This document shows positions 37,302-49,417 of a stretch of DNA of 64,000 bases, piece after piece. Origin of the DNA: Scleropages formosus (Eukaryota; Chordata; Actinopteri; Osteoglossiformes; Osteoglossidae); NCBI RefSeq assembly GCF_900964775.1, contig NC_041818.1, positions 16,329,332 to 16,393,331 of the forward strand. The letters are read 5' to 3'. Position numbers and translations under genes: made by a program. Within the stretch, counting starts at the first letter, position 1, and every line of letters begins with the position of its first letter. The notes beneath the pieces were generated by a model, which saw nothing but the letters and a program-made list of their open reading frames with translations, ran no database searches and was not told the origin of the DNA.

Positions 37302-38483
37302 TAATAGCATTACTCATTTATTTAAATCATATAAACTGCATTAATAACAAGCATATCATTACACTCTCGGAACTGAAAGGTTTCTTTTGTGCTTTACGAA
37401 TCAGACTGAGGGTCACAATGAATACTGTCCTGCAAAATTCATGGGATCAGTTCTAATAATTTGGCAAATAATTAATAGAATTCAATCATTTTAGTTGCAC
37501 GCATTATAACATATGTTGGTGTTACCATTGTCATTCATAAAATCATTTCTGTATTTTAAATTTAGGTGACATCTTTTTTTTCCAAAATAAGAAATAATTG
37601 TAATTTAGTAGTAGACGCTTTAGTGAGGGAAATTCGTCAAACATGGTGCTTTCATAGAACAAAATTATCCATGGTAGGCAAGGTATGGATGTACTGTTAA
37701 CATTTCAGGGAAAATGAGAGATAAAATAATCATGGCTAATCTTTACGTGCTGTTACCTCTACATAGTTGTGTATGCATTAAACACTATGCTGTGTTGAAT
37801 TTCAGGCACGGCTCGTCTCATGGGGGTGTACGTAACAGTACAGAAAAGTACAAGTGCAACAGGCACTTCACATTTCCTACTGAATATCCTGTAATTTAAT
37901 GCACTGAATACATTGCATATTACTTTTTATAGATCATACCAAATTAGTACATACCCCACAACAGCAAAGAGTGTATAAAGGCCAAATGACAACGCTTGAG
38001 GTTGCTGCAGAGAAAAATTGCATAAAATCCTTCCAAATCATGTTTTAAGCTCCCTTTGGAACAGAATTTAATTTCAGACCACTGTTCTTTGGGGGGGGGG
38101 GGGGTCTTACTTCTTTAATTGTGCCTATTGGTTTTCCATTAGGATGACTTCATGAAGATCTCAGCAGAAACAAAGGTTCAAGTGAGAAACGAACAGGGTA
38201 TTAAGAACCACTCCATGGAAGAAGCAAAATTTCAATTTACAAAGCCTATTTCTCCTTTAATTCCTTTATTCCAGTTAAACGGCACTACTGTTCCTTATCC
38301 CTGTATCCCAACGTATTGTAAAAAAACGGCTGGAATTCAACGTTAACCCATAAAAACACTTTTAATGTTTTGTTATGTGAGTTAATCATTGGGGCACAAT
38401 CAAATAAAGGAATCTAGCAAGCATTACATCAAGTCTGAGAGAAAAGAAAGAGCAGCTTCAATGCAAAATAGAACAGGAAAATA

Positions 38484-38705
38484 CACACACACACACACAC
38501 ACACACACTGTCTGAACCGCTCATCCCATATGGGGTTGTGGGGAGCCGGAGCCCAACCTGGCAACATAGGGCGTAAGGCCGGAGAAGGAGGGGACACACC
38601 CAGGACAGGACGCCAGTCCATCGCAAGGCACCCCAACCAGGACTCGAACCCCAGACCCACCAGAGAGCAGGACCTGGTCCAACCCCCTATGACACCGCGC
38701 CCCCC
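38484..38705 (-). repeat. tRNA-headed SINE, family A, copy 8, with 14-bp target-site duplication
   Basis: Reverse copy beginning with a (CA) run and ending GCGCCCCCC. The flanks are AGAACAGGAAAATA at 38470-38483 and 38706-38719, identical over 14 bp, so the insertion is young. Confidence 0.88.
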
Positions 38706-39164
38706 AGAACAGGAAAATATTTAAAACCATTTTTGGATGGATTCTAACAAAAAATGTTCAACTTACTATTTTATTTTATATTTTAGATGTGTTAAGAGGT
38801 CATTCCAAAGCTTGTCTGTACAGTAGGTATCATAATACACTGCTTTCTCCACGTAATATACTGTGTGAAGGTAAGTCAAACATAAAAAAAAAGAGACTCA
38901 AGCTGCTGGCAATTTAGTTTCTGTTCGAAGGTCCTCAGAAGGGTACCTCAGATCTGACCTACAAACATCACACTCACCCTCCGGAAAAGAACAAACCAAA
39001 GAAGGCCAATGCACTTTATTACGTAGAATATCAAACACATAATGGTGGTGGCATTTTCAAGTAAAAAAACACCTTTCTAATATGATTAGAAATCAGTGCA
39101 GAAAGTGGAAAGAAACAAACTGGATTTACTTAAGAATCACATGTCTGCAGCTATGTCTCTTTCT

Positions 39165-39250
39165 CCTAATGTAATGCACAAATTGTATTTCTCTGAGATG
39201 TACGTCGCTTTGGAGAAAAGCGTCTGCTAAATGAATAAATGTAAATGTAT
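39165..39250 (+). repeat. Isolated SINE/LINE 3' tail
   Basis: TTTCTCTGAGATGTACGTCG, CTTTGGAGAAAAGCGTCTGC and TAAATGAATAAATGTAAATG in a row, without a tRNA head. Similar but weaker tails lie at 1722-1770, 23955-23995 and 49165-49205. Confidence 0.55.
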
Positions 39251-41417
39251 GATTACAGAGTAGTTCCATAAAAGCCATACTGCACCAATTTTCATCCTCT
39301 GTTAAAATAAATCAGGAATGTCCTCCAGCACAGAAAAGGTACAAGAGCAAAGGCTTCACCATTTCACCAAATTCACAGGAAAACTGTCCCCATTAGTGGC
39401 GTTTGCGTAACGCTGTGGGATTTAGAGGACGCCACGTGAATTTCAGCAGCGGGGGGCTCCTGTCCTCATAACAGATTGCCGAAGCAAACAGCCGTTCATG
39501 TGGAAGTGATGGGTTGGAATGCAAGCGACAGAGGCCAACAGCCAGAAGAAAGAGGCAAGAGAGAGAAGTGGAACAGGCAGACTGTCCAATACACATCTAC
39601 AGCTGACACATTCTGCTCCAGACCAGCCACTATTCCATGTCCAAAGAAATTAAATATAAAAGCAGGAACACCTGTTCCAATTGACTTTGCCTTTTTAACA
39701 TGGCCACGTGATGATGATTTCTGATATAATCTACCTTTAAAAGTGTCCACTCTGGAGGACACATTTTTCAGCGCATCTCCAAAACTGTACATGCTGCTAA
39801 TGCATGATGTACGCTGTACAGAAATCCTAGAAACAAACTCAAAAAACTTTATTGCCGACTCTCAGCAGTTTATGAACCAGGGATGAGAACGTTCTTTCCT
39901 TTGCTTTGCGAAGCACATTCATCTACCTTTCCTTTTTCCCCATCTGGATCGGTGGGAAATCGAACTAACCGGTGACTTCCCGATGCACTTATAAATAAAA
40001 AGGTTACCATAGCGACACAGAGAGAACAACTAAGCATCAACCTCCGTGAAAACCACACGGGAGATCAGTGCCAACATTTCCTTCCAGACTTCAGCAAAGC
40101 AAGACCATGCATTTTAAGTGGAAGACAACTACCAACACCTCTGAACAAATTTTAAAAGAAACAATTCCCATTTTAGAGCTCTGCAGGCTAATATCTAACC
40201 TTTGCGCCATGTATATGAGCCCCAGTTAAAGCTACAGTAAGAAATTTTTTAAATTTTAACTTAAAAACCCAATTGCATCACAAAGACTTGAGATACTAAC
40301 TCTTACGGAAAGGCAAGAGAAAACTGGACAAGCGTAACTTGCCTGCAGACCCCAGCGAATCTGCTGCCCGACTGTAACAGCCTGTCTATGACGCGCGTCC
40401 AGCAGATGTACAAAGAGAAGCGCACAAGGCATATTTCTCCGCTTATAATGCTGTCTGCACAAAAAAAGGAATTCGATTCAATTCCTGGCGGGAGGGAGAG
40501 GCAGCTGCAGGCACAGTGCCGTCAAACAGCGGGGCCAGACGCACTCGCCCCCGCCCTCACAAAGGCACGTAGGGAAGGCCATTTACGACACAGGGGTCCC
40601 TTTTTAGCGACATACATCAAGTGCCTCACTCCCACAGTAAGGTCAGCCAGACATTTTCTTCTTTAAGCCTGGTCTGGAGCACATTAAAAGTTTTTAAAAT
40701 TAAGCGGTTTTCAATCACCAGAATGCTGAAATGCGGCAGGATCGCGTCTACAGGGTTTCACCATTAACAGAAGGCTTTCCCTAGCCTGAATTCGCAGCTC
40801 CGGTGACAGTGTGAATACAGATGAACTCATTAAAATGAACAATAAACAGCTGCAACTAAGAGAAACACGAGACCGAATCAAATGGAAATCGTCAGCACCT
40901 TGCTTCATCTCATAGAAATGATTCAGAGGCAAGAAGCTGATTTATTAAGATTCTGTAGATAAGCAAAGCGTCCCGTTAATCATTCACGTAATTCTCATAT
41001 GAAACCTCCTTTCAGTCCTGTTTTTCAGTCATCTGGCAGTGCCATTTCAAATGTGTTTTCCTTTTTTGGGAATTATTAGATCTTTCTATATCTTTGTTCC
41101 AGTTGTGATGTTTAAGATTGAAATGACCCCTGCACCTGTCATCTAGCCACATACAACAAAATACTGGGGAACCACATGAAAGAGGAGCTATTTTTACATT
41201 ACACTGTTTTCAGTACACTGAAAGATCCAACAGTTCACTGGAAATCAACATGTTTACGCCATCCTGTAGATCGACAACGATTCTTTGCAGCCGGGTAAGC
41301 TGCTAGTCTGGTTTCTCGGTACGTGCTGCGAGCTCACATCAAACGCAACAATTGCAATAAATATTTCTCCAAAATTCACTTGGTGTTTTCATAAATATGA
41401 AGAAACTGACGTATTCA

Positions 41418-41575
41418 TTCAGCTTTTACTTTTCTCAAAAGCGACTTATAACGACTTATAGGGCCAGGTAATAATTAGTGGAGCCACTTACAGTACGTAC
41501 CTCACTCAAGATCACTCCAACGACAGGCGGGATTCAAACCTGGGTTCTTTAAAGCACTGCGCTACCTGCTGCTTT
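41418..41575 (-). repeat. SINE, family C, internally deleted
   Basis: Reverse copy: TTTTCTCAAAAGCGACTTAT tail, CAGGCGGGATTCAAACCTGG B-box region, head GCGCTACCTGCTGC. Confidence 0.55.
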
Positions 41576-42694
41576 TCAAACACCATATCAGAGGCCAAAC
41601 CTTTAACCCAACTAGTCAGTTGGAGACATACAGCAAAGGGTTAGAGCAGTCACTTAGCAAGGTGAAGCCCCCCCTTCTGCATAGACACTTACCATGTACT
41701 GATACAATAACATTTACCTGCTTTATAATAAGAGAAGAAGTTGATTATCTGTATAAGCTCCTTTTCACAGAGGCATTAGATAATTAAAGGTTAATAAAAA
41801 GAAGTACTTATGACAAGTGAGTTTAAAGACAGACAAGCAAGAATTTATAGGAATTCCTTTATCTGCTCTTTTTTTCAACCAATTACCAGTAAGAAGAATT
41901 CAGCTCATTTGTTTGCATGCGGCTAAAGTCACCCCAAAGGCAACATCGCCGCTATTCTTTCATTACCTACTGTGCACGTTGCATTGGAACTTTGATAAAC
42001 TTAAAGTAAAAAAAACTCACAGCCAGATTTATTCCTTAGCATATCGATATTTTCATGGTCAAGTGGCAGAAAAAAAAAATGTCACACTAACAGAAAATCT
42101 GTTTGTGCCAGTTTTTAACATGATTAATTTTCAAATGTTTCAAGGACATTAAATTCTATCAACATCACCTCATTTCATTTTTATATCTGAAATATACCTA
42201 TTGAGAAAATACTGTTAGTCAACAGTTTTAGATATATTACAGCATTCTGGTTTGTTATATACCTATCCATATCCTGAATGACAAAGCAAACGTGTTTTTA
42301 ATGTGTTTTTTTCTCCCACCCCCCGAAGCAAGAATGTTATTTTCAAGAGTACTACATTAGGTTCTCTCCTGGGGTTTATGTTCTGGTCCTGCGTTGTCAT
42401 TAGCAGTGAATGTGAGCGTGTGTCACGGAGCACCTTTCCTTGTTCATCAACTGCCCTCTCGCCCTCTCTGCACTCTGGTTAAACACAAAGCACTAGTTAT
42501 GCGCGGTATTTGCAGATCCTACCAGGAAGCCTGTTTGAAAAGCACCCGCAGTCCAACCAGGTGACTGGTGTATATTGTGTCAACTGCACACCTAGGGCTG
42601 GTGTTCAGGACAGGATTACATCTCCTCCCAAAACACTTCCCCCTCATCTGTTGAAACCCAACCTTCAAATCAACTTCCCATCGAGTATTACATG

Positions 42695-43005
42695 TTTGGG
42701 CCGTGCGACACGATGTGGGTTCGACTCCCGCTCAGTCTGCGTGCACTTTGCATGTTCTCCCCATGACCACTTGAGTTTCCACCACGATCCAGATGTGTTT
42801 CAGGCAAGTGGGTGGCTCTTAATTGGTGTGTTGCACTGCTCTGCTGTACAGATGTTTGAATGACTGTAAGGAGCTTGGTGCAGTGTATCCAACGTGAAAA
42901 CACGCTAAAGATGTCAGCTAGAAACTATATGACAATCACTGTGCATGGTTTTGGAGAAAAGAGAATCTGGAGATTTGGACAATCTGCTAAATGAATAAAT
43001 GTAAA
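42695..43005 (+). repeat. Diverged SINE, family B, forward
   Basis: B box GGTTCGACTCC near 42718, core TTTGCATGTTCTCCCCATGA, and tail CTGCTAAATGAATAAATGTA at the end; the middle is degenerate. Confidence 0.5.
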
Positions 43006-43499
43006 TATAAATATCCTGAACTGTTCCGCTCTCCAGAGGCGGACAAGAGCCAGAACCGGCCTCGTAAATGTGAAGAAATGTCTCGTAAGCCGAAGCAGAG
43101 ATTCGAAATGAAGCTCCTTGTACAATCAAATTCTCGTAACTGGAATGGGCACATGCTGGTGTACAGCTGTATTAGCAGTAGTATTGAACAATCATACACA
43201 CACATATGACTGAAATGTTTTCCCTGCCTCTCCTTATGCTTATGATGCAAAGAATTTTTTAAAAAAAAAAAAAAAAAAAACACACAACCCTAAGCTATGA
43301 CCAAATAATTGAAGAGTCATATAGCAGTGTGGCAAGAGAACGGCTCTGCTTGATGATCCAAAAACAAGTCCTTAAAAACTACAGACCCCCCTCATTCTTC
43401 TACCATATTTATTCCACTGAATTAGGAAATTTATCACCGTTGGCCTAAGCAACATTTGGTCTAAGACACTGGTGAGAAAGAGGGGGGTTGTTTGTCCCC

Positions 43500-43765
43500 C
43501 ACGCCTTGGCGGAGTGGCAGAAGGAGGCCTTTGTATTTGCTGCTGATGGAGTAGTTGAGCCGCCCCTATGGAATGTGGACTTTAGCACCCTTTACAACAA
43601 ACAGCAGCAGGGTCAGCGCTGCATTCCACTGTGCAAGGTGCTGTTGGCATTGAAATGACTGCACTCATGCAACGGGAGCAGTTGCTTATGCGTCACTGGA
43701 GGCACTTGGAGGAAGAAGATGAGATGCAAGAGTTTAAGAGAAATTTACACTGGCAAGAATTTTAA
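43500..43765 (+). pseudogene. Unidentified coding-like fragment
   Basis: A GC-richer island in AT-rich DNA. One frame reads FVPHALAEWQKEAFVFAADG and then VVEPPLWNVDFSTLYNKQQQ; a second, overlapping frame reads MTALMQREQLLMRHWRHLEE followed by EDEMQEFKR. Amino-acid usage is protein-like in both. It is not intact and I do not recognise the family. It could be a gene relic or part of an old mobile element. Confidence 0.3.
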
Positions 43766-43967
43766 ATATTACAATGCAGGTCAGCTCCAGAGCCTCCGAG
43801 TGCCATGATAGCACTGCAGTAGGGATTTAGGGATTAGTGAAAGAAGTGCTTTAGTGATAATCACAAGTCTGGGTGTATGCATGTGTGTAAAAAGTGTGTG
43901 CGAGACAGAGGGGAAAAAAAAAGTTTTTAAATTGACAACTATTACTCTTGGCCTTCGCAAATTAGCC

Positions 43968-44092
43968 ATTTATACCACAGGATATTCTTACAGTATCAAT
44001 TCAGGGTAAGTATTGTGAACAAGGACAGGATTCAAACCTCAGACCTTCAGATTGCAAGCTCTAAGCACTACATTACTCACTGCCCCAGGACC
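43968..44092 (-). repeat. SINE fragment, family C
   Basis: Reverse head part: AGGATTCAAACCTCAGACCT and GCACTACATTACTCACTGCC. Confidence 0.45.
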
Positions 44093-44180
44093 TTCTCTCC
44101 AGTGTGAATAATCATTTTCTACAATGGCAATGATATAAAGGGGGTCTAGTAGTAATTATTTACAAAACCAATGCAATAAC

Positions 44181-44374
44181 ATCCATCCATCCATCTTCTG
44201 TCCCGCTTGTCCTAAAAGGGTCGCGATGCGGAGCCTAACCCGGCAACACAGGGCGCAAGGCTGGAGGGGACACGCCCAGGACGGGACACCAGTCCATCGC
44301 AAGGCACCCCAAGCGGGACTCGAACCCCAGACCCACCGGAGAGCAGGACCCAGTCCAACCCACTGGCCACCGAC
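44181..44374 (-). repeat. tRNA-headed SINE, family A, copy 9, with (CCAT)n tail
   Basis: Reverse copy starting with ATCCATCCATCCATC instead of a (CA) run, then TGTCCCGCTTGTCC and the family body through CCCAGTCCAACCCACTGGCC. Confidence 0.8.
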
Positions 44375-44844
44375 ATGAAAACACAAATATCAAACAGCCA
44401 AAGTCTGACTGTTTTAACTCTCTTTCTGGCACATCTAATGAACTGTCAATCTGATCCTACAATAATTCCAGTGTAGTCTTAGTAAGAATCAAACACATCT
44501 AGATGGATGATTGCGCTACAGTGCGAGATCACTAGTGTCACAAGGGCAAACGTCAAACACAGAGTGGCTCCCTCAAGCCAAGCTTCACTTTGCTGTGGGA
44601 TGAGGGGAAGTTATCAGCAAACATTTGCTTCAGGAAGTCAGTGAGAGAGAAATTAATCCTCTTAATACATCTTTCACCCATCCACAAAGATATGCAGTAT
44701 CTCCAAGACAAGCTTGAATGTGATTCAGCCTAAAGTTCAAGTTGACAGGGCTTTCTTTTATTTTGACACAACGTAGCCTTACACAATTCTGCTAAATAAC
44801 TGTATATATGATAGGATGGATATGTTGGTCAATTCTTTATTAAT

Positions 44845-45172
44845 AACGACTTGTCCAGTTCGAGGTAGCAGTGATCTGGAGCCTGCCCTGGCAGCAAAGG
44901 TTGCAAGACAGGGGACATCCTGGATGGGACACCAGTCCATTGCAGGCCAATCACATGCACTCATTCACTCACACCCACAATCACTCATATACATGCAAAG
45001 GGAAACAGAGTTACCAATTTACCCGAAACACGTCTGGAAGAATCCAGAACACCCAGAAGGAACCCACATGAGCACAGGGAGAACATGCAAACTCCATACA
45101 GACTGAGCCCACTTAGAAACCACAGCCCAGAAGTTGCAAGGCACCAGCACTACCCATTGTGCCACTGCACTT
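44845..45172 (-). repeat. Old composite SINE linking family A tail with V-SINE-like core
   Basis: In reverse orientation: a tail block like family A (GGAGCCTGCCCTGGCAGCAA ... GACACCAGTCCATTGCAGGC), then a core block with CATGAGCACAGGGAGAACAT and GCAAACTCC as in V-SINE/DANA-like elements, then a tRNA-like head ending CATTGTGCCACTGCA. Confidence 0.55.
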
Positions 45173-45188
45173 CCCATTAGGGCAGCAT

Positions 45189-45389
45189 ACACACACTGAA
45201 CCGCTTGTCCCATACGGGGTCACGGGGAGCCGGAGCCAAACCCGGCAACACAGGGCGTAAGGCTGGAGGGGGAGGGGACACACCCAGGATGGGACGCCAG
45301 TCTGTCGCAAGGCACCCCAAGCGGGACTCAAACCACAGACCTGCCAGAGAGCAGGACCCGGTCCAACCCGCTGCACCACTGTGCCCCCC
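45189..45389 (-). repeat. tRNA-headed SINE, family A, copy 10
   Basis: Reverse copy from ACACACACTGAACCGCTTGT to CCACTGTGCCCCCC, near consensus. Confidence 0.8.
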
Positions 45390-47559
45390 TTGAGACAGCA
45401 TAGAGATGCATAATCTTTTTTTTTTTTTTTTTTTTTAAACTATCTGCATTCGCAGAAAAGTGACCCCATTAAAAAATGTTATTCAATGAATTACAATATT
45501 TGTTAATAAATTAATGCACATTTCGGTTGGTACATGATACTGTGCCAGCCAAGATAAACTCATTCTGACCGATGTGCTTATACCACACCCAGTACAACGC
45601 AAACTGAAGACTGGGACCTGCTCAGCCTTAAAAATTACACTCAACAATTTAATTTCGACTAATGCAGCTGCATTTTTCTAAGGCACGTTTGCTTTTAATC
45701 TCTTCAGTTACACTACAGATGTAAAAAGGACTATCTGCCACAGGACAATCCCTAACACAAAAGTGGAACAAAACTGGAAACCCAAATAAAAGACAAAAAC
45801 TAGAAAAGCAGCCCGATTACTCAGCCTTACCAAAAATAAATGACTTCACTTTATGGAGTAAATTTCAAGCTAAAGAGTTTGGGTGAGTCTGTGCAAAAGT
45901 TGACTTCCTCACTGTGAACAGTCAACAAAGATGTATTTGAAGAACTAGGAAAATAAAATTAATGACAATTACACCTGCTATCACATCTGGATTACTCTCA
46001 ATCTATGTGTATATGTAAAAAGAGGCAATAATAAGAGTCTGGTTGCCAAATTCAAATAGATACTCATTTGAGTGAACCTGAATATGAGGAAAGCAAAATG
46101 AGTTTCCATGGAGGAAACATAGCAGGAAAGAATCTGTCCAGCTGAAACCTGCCTCACCGTCACAAAATGACAATATGACTTAGTACTAATTGTTATAATT
46201 TAGAGAATTGACTTGATGAGCCTCATTATTATGCAAAATTCTGTAAAGGTATTTACTAATACAGTGCATATTTTTATGAAATTGTGTTGTTAGTGAATAT
46301 CCACAGATAGATTCAAGATAAATAATGCAATGGAGGAAAAAAGTAACTGGTTAAACACCTGGTTGACAGTTCAAGTCCCAGGAGAGGCTCTTTTGCATTG
46401 TAAATAATACTAAATTTATAGTAAACAGCAAACAATAAGGGTACAGTAAATAGTACTTATAAAATACTATTTTACAGAAAATAGCTCATCCAAACAAAAT
46501 TGGGAAAAGAATTTTGAATAAAACCATAAACTAAGCAAAAAATAAGGGTATAATTTTATTTAAAAAAAGGTTTTGACATGCCAACATTTTAAAAACTAAC
46601 ATTCATTTTTTTTAAGTAGAAAATGAGCTTCTGCAAATAAGTAACATCTCACTTATGACAATAAATGTCACACATTCTTGCTCCAGGTAACAGCAGATGG
46701 AGTTTAACCCAAAAAGTCAATCACTTCGCAGAGATGAAAAGCTCAAAGACAGCAAATGACGAATCAACACCACCTGACACCGCAGTGGTACGTCACAGAG
46801 ACCATCTTACCTTCCACAGGACATAGAGAGCAAATTATCTAAATTATGTATGCATAACTTAACTAACTTCCAGACTTCATAATTTTAGAAACATTCACAT
46901 CACTGCAAACCTGTAATGATCCAAATTAAAAGCATCTATGAAATGCATGAAGTCACTCTTCCAAATTTCAGTTGATGGTGTAAAAAGGTGTATTTTACAT
47001 GCATAATATAGCATTTCCACACTGTCAGTATCAAATTTAAAATAATAAAAAGCGCACTAAAGAAGCACCAGAATTTGCAGAGAATGGTGCATTCTAAGTC
47101 TGTGTAGAACACATACCAAATGTACTCACGATGTATCTATGCAGTGTTAATTTCACATTTCTATACAGGACCAAATAATTAAATTATTCAAACAGAGTAA
47201 AAATGGAAATTAAAGTTCTGTATATTTAATCAAACCCTTCTAACTAAATCATTAAAGATCAATATATCATTTTCCATAGATCTGAGCTTTGCTTTCGAGA
47301 AAAGAAATTTCTGTTAAGTGAATTTGAGCTCCACTACAGATTAAACATAAGAACTGAAATTGATTTTTTTTTTTTTAAAAAAAGTGCCCAAATAATTAAA
47401 AGAACTTTTACCAAATACAATCAACTGCTTTCAAATGTACAGTGGGGCGTGTCCTTGCAGCTGCCTTGACAAAGTCGCGACAGACAGTAAAATGCTTAAG
47501 TAGAAAGAAACGTCGGAAGGGTGAAAAGATTGAATTTTACACAGTGGTATAATGTTCAA

Positions 47560-47800
47560 TCGACCCACCTGCTCGTCCAGCTCTCACCGGCGCTCTGAAC
47601 GGGCAAACTTCAACAAAGGCACCCGAGCTGCCGCTCCACCAATCAGAGGGCTGGAAAGCGAAGGGGGCGGAGCTGGCCGCTGACAGTACGCTGCTGTTGA
47701 GGAATGAGCGTTGACGAAGGTAACGGAGAAGCCATTGAACCAATCACAGCGTTAGGACAAAGTGGGCGGAGCTTAGCGTACGAGGATGGGAGCTCACCCT
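47560..47800 (-). promoter_or_regulatory. CpG/CCAAT/GC-box promoter, probably of shroom1
   Basis: CpG-rich island in AT-rich surroundings. It holds two CCAAT boxes (47639-47643 and 47740-47744) and two GC boxes (47664-47670, 47764-47769). On the - strand a GAGCAG/GTGGGT splice donor follows with its last exon base at 47569, so a noncoding shroom1 first exon could end here and splice to the ATG exon at 36.5 kb. The nearest rightward gene, gdf9, begins 1.6 kb away with its own TATA-like upstream sequence. Ownership by shroom1 is inference. Confidence 0.45.
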
Positions 47801-48183
47801 GTGGACCGCTCACATGCGGCGCAACATTAAGTCCAAATATTACACCAAATATAAACAAGTAATCGACTTTCCTTATCGACAGGAAAAAAAACATGCTTCA
47901 GCTCACAAAACACAAAATTAAAGGTTAGAACATCGCGCACAGAATTTATTTAACGTAAAATTCCTTTCCACATGTAGTAATCTCAACGTCCAAAAATGTA
48001 ACAGTAAGAATGCAAGTCAAATTTCAGCATTATAAGCACTACAGTACCCTGCCAAAGAAAAGCCGAACATGTCCGGGAGTGTAACTGCTCGTTATGTCCT
48101 CCAGATGGCAGACATAGCCAGTAAAACTGAGTTCTCCGACAGGGTCCCAGTGGGACACTATACAGTACTGCGTATGCAAATCG

Positions 48184-48496
48184 TCACGTAGCAGACGCTT
48201 TTCTCTAGCGACTTACAACGGATACTATCTAGTGTTAACAGTCCACACCCCTCCTTCAGCAAGAAGACTTACATGGCTAGATACACTAGCTACTTCACTC
48301 CATACATCAGTGGAACACACTCTCTGTCACTCACACTGAATAGCATGTCTTTGGACTGTGGGAGAAAACCAGAGCACTCGGCAGAAACCCATGCAGACTC
48401 CACACAGACTGAGTGGGGCTCGAACCTACGTCCTCTCACACCACCCAGGCGCTGGGAGACAGCAGCGCTACTCGCTGTGCTACCGTGCCGCCTAAC
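48184..48496 (-). repeat. tRNA-headed SINE, family B, complete
   Basis: Reverse copy from TAGCAGACGCTTTTCTCTAG to GTGCTACCGTGCCGCC. In sense: head GGCGGCACGGTAGCACAGCG, B box GGTTCGAGCCC, then GACTGTGGGAG-type core and the shared tail. Confidence 0.75.
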
Positions 48497-49239
48497 TGAT
48501 TTCAGTTCAAAGATTACTGACATGTGTGTCGGGATAGAGAAAAGAGAACCCATGCATCGTGGTCTTACAGAACCAAGACTGGTTAGGTCCTGCAAATATA
48601 TCAATATTTAAAAGATCATGTAGTCAACTCGCAAAGGCCGATTCAAAAGTTGCAGATTAATAAGAATTCGTTTTCGTTTTTTTTAAAAAAGAAAAAAAAA
48701 AAAAAAACCCTCCCCACTTTCAAATTAATGTTTGTTTTTGCGAAAGTGAAATACTAGTTAACCTGTGGGTTGTCCAGTCGCGTACCATGGTAAATGCGAA
48801 AAAACCATCAAACATTACAAAAGGTATTCGATTCAATTAACGGATGAGCAGAGCAAAAAGTGCCATGATGAAGTATTTTCCGTTAGTTCCCTCTCGGATA
48901 ATAATTTTTTTGGAAGCGCAAATGATGCGGCGTAAATCAAACGTGTAGCGTGAGCCCAGGCTGTCCCGGCGTTTCACAGCGCCACAAATGTGGGGGAATG
49001 TGGGTTCATCAGCGAAACCTTATAAATGTCAGTTTTCCAGAAGCAGCCCAGTGGAACGGCACCCGAGACGAGTCGGTGAATTCAGTGGGAAGGCTGCGAC
49101 CCTCCGTTTAGCGCCTTCGAAACGCTCAACAAGACGCCGCCAATTGTTCACCTACATGTTATACACTGAGGACATTTTCTGCGAGGTGTGCGTCGTCTTG
49201 AAAGTCGGTTAGCTTTAAACCACCCGCTTGACTTAGTAA

Positions 49240-49417
49240 GGAAATGTGTATATATATTTGAGAAGGCGCAGCTAGAAGTGGGCAGGTTGGGTCATTAAGG
49301 GACGCGGTGCCGATTGCGCGCACCTGCCACTTTAAAGCGCTCCAGGGCGCGCGGGCTTCGCTGCCCGAGGCTCTCTGTGGACTCTTTTATGAACCTTTGT
49401 TCAAGGATTTAGCTGCG
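49240..49417 (+). promoter_or_regulatory. gdf9 proximal promoter and 5'UTR
   Basis: A TATA-like GTGTATATATATTTG lies near 49246-49260, about 165 bases before the start codon. An E-box CACCTG is at 49321-49326, the core used by oocyte bHLH factors such as FIGLA. The assignment is by position and motif only. Confidence 0.35.

Larger units (their letters stand above)
36517..47559. other. Gene-poor, SINE-rich stretch (probable shroom1 5' intron)
   Basis: Eleven kilobases without a recognisable exon of a known gene. It holds four A-family SINEs (37087, 38484, 44181, 45189), several B- and C-family SINE pieces, a G14 tract near 38092-38105, and an unidentified coding-like fragment at 43500-43765. 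If the promoter at 47.7 kb belongs to shroom1, all of this is its first intron. Confidence 0.5.

Noticed and set aside
47537-47894. Open frames over the promoter island
   Set aside because: They are CpG-island chance frames with no splice support and no family likeness.
49307-49417. Upstream ATG for gdf9
   Set aside because: It would place 37 residues ahead of a clear signal peptide; the ATG at 49418 directly precedes it.
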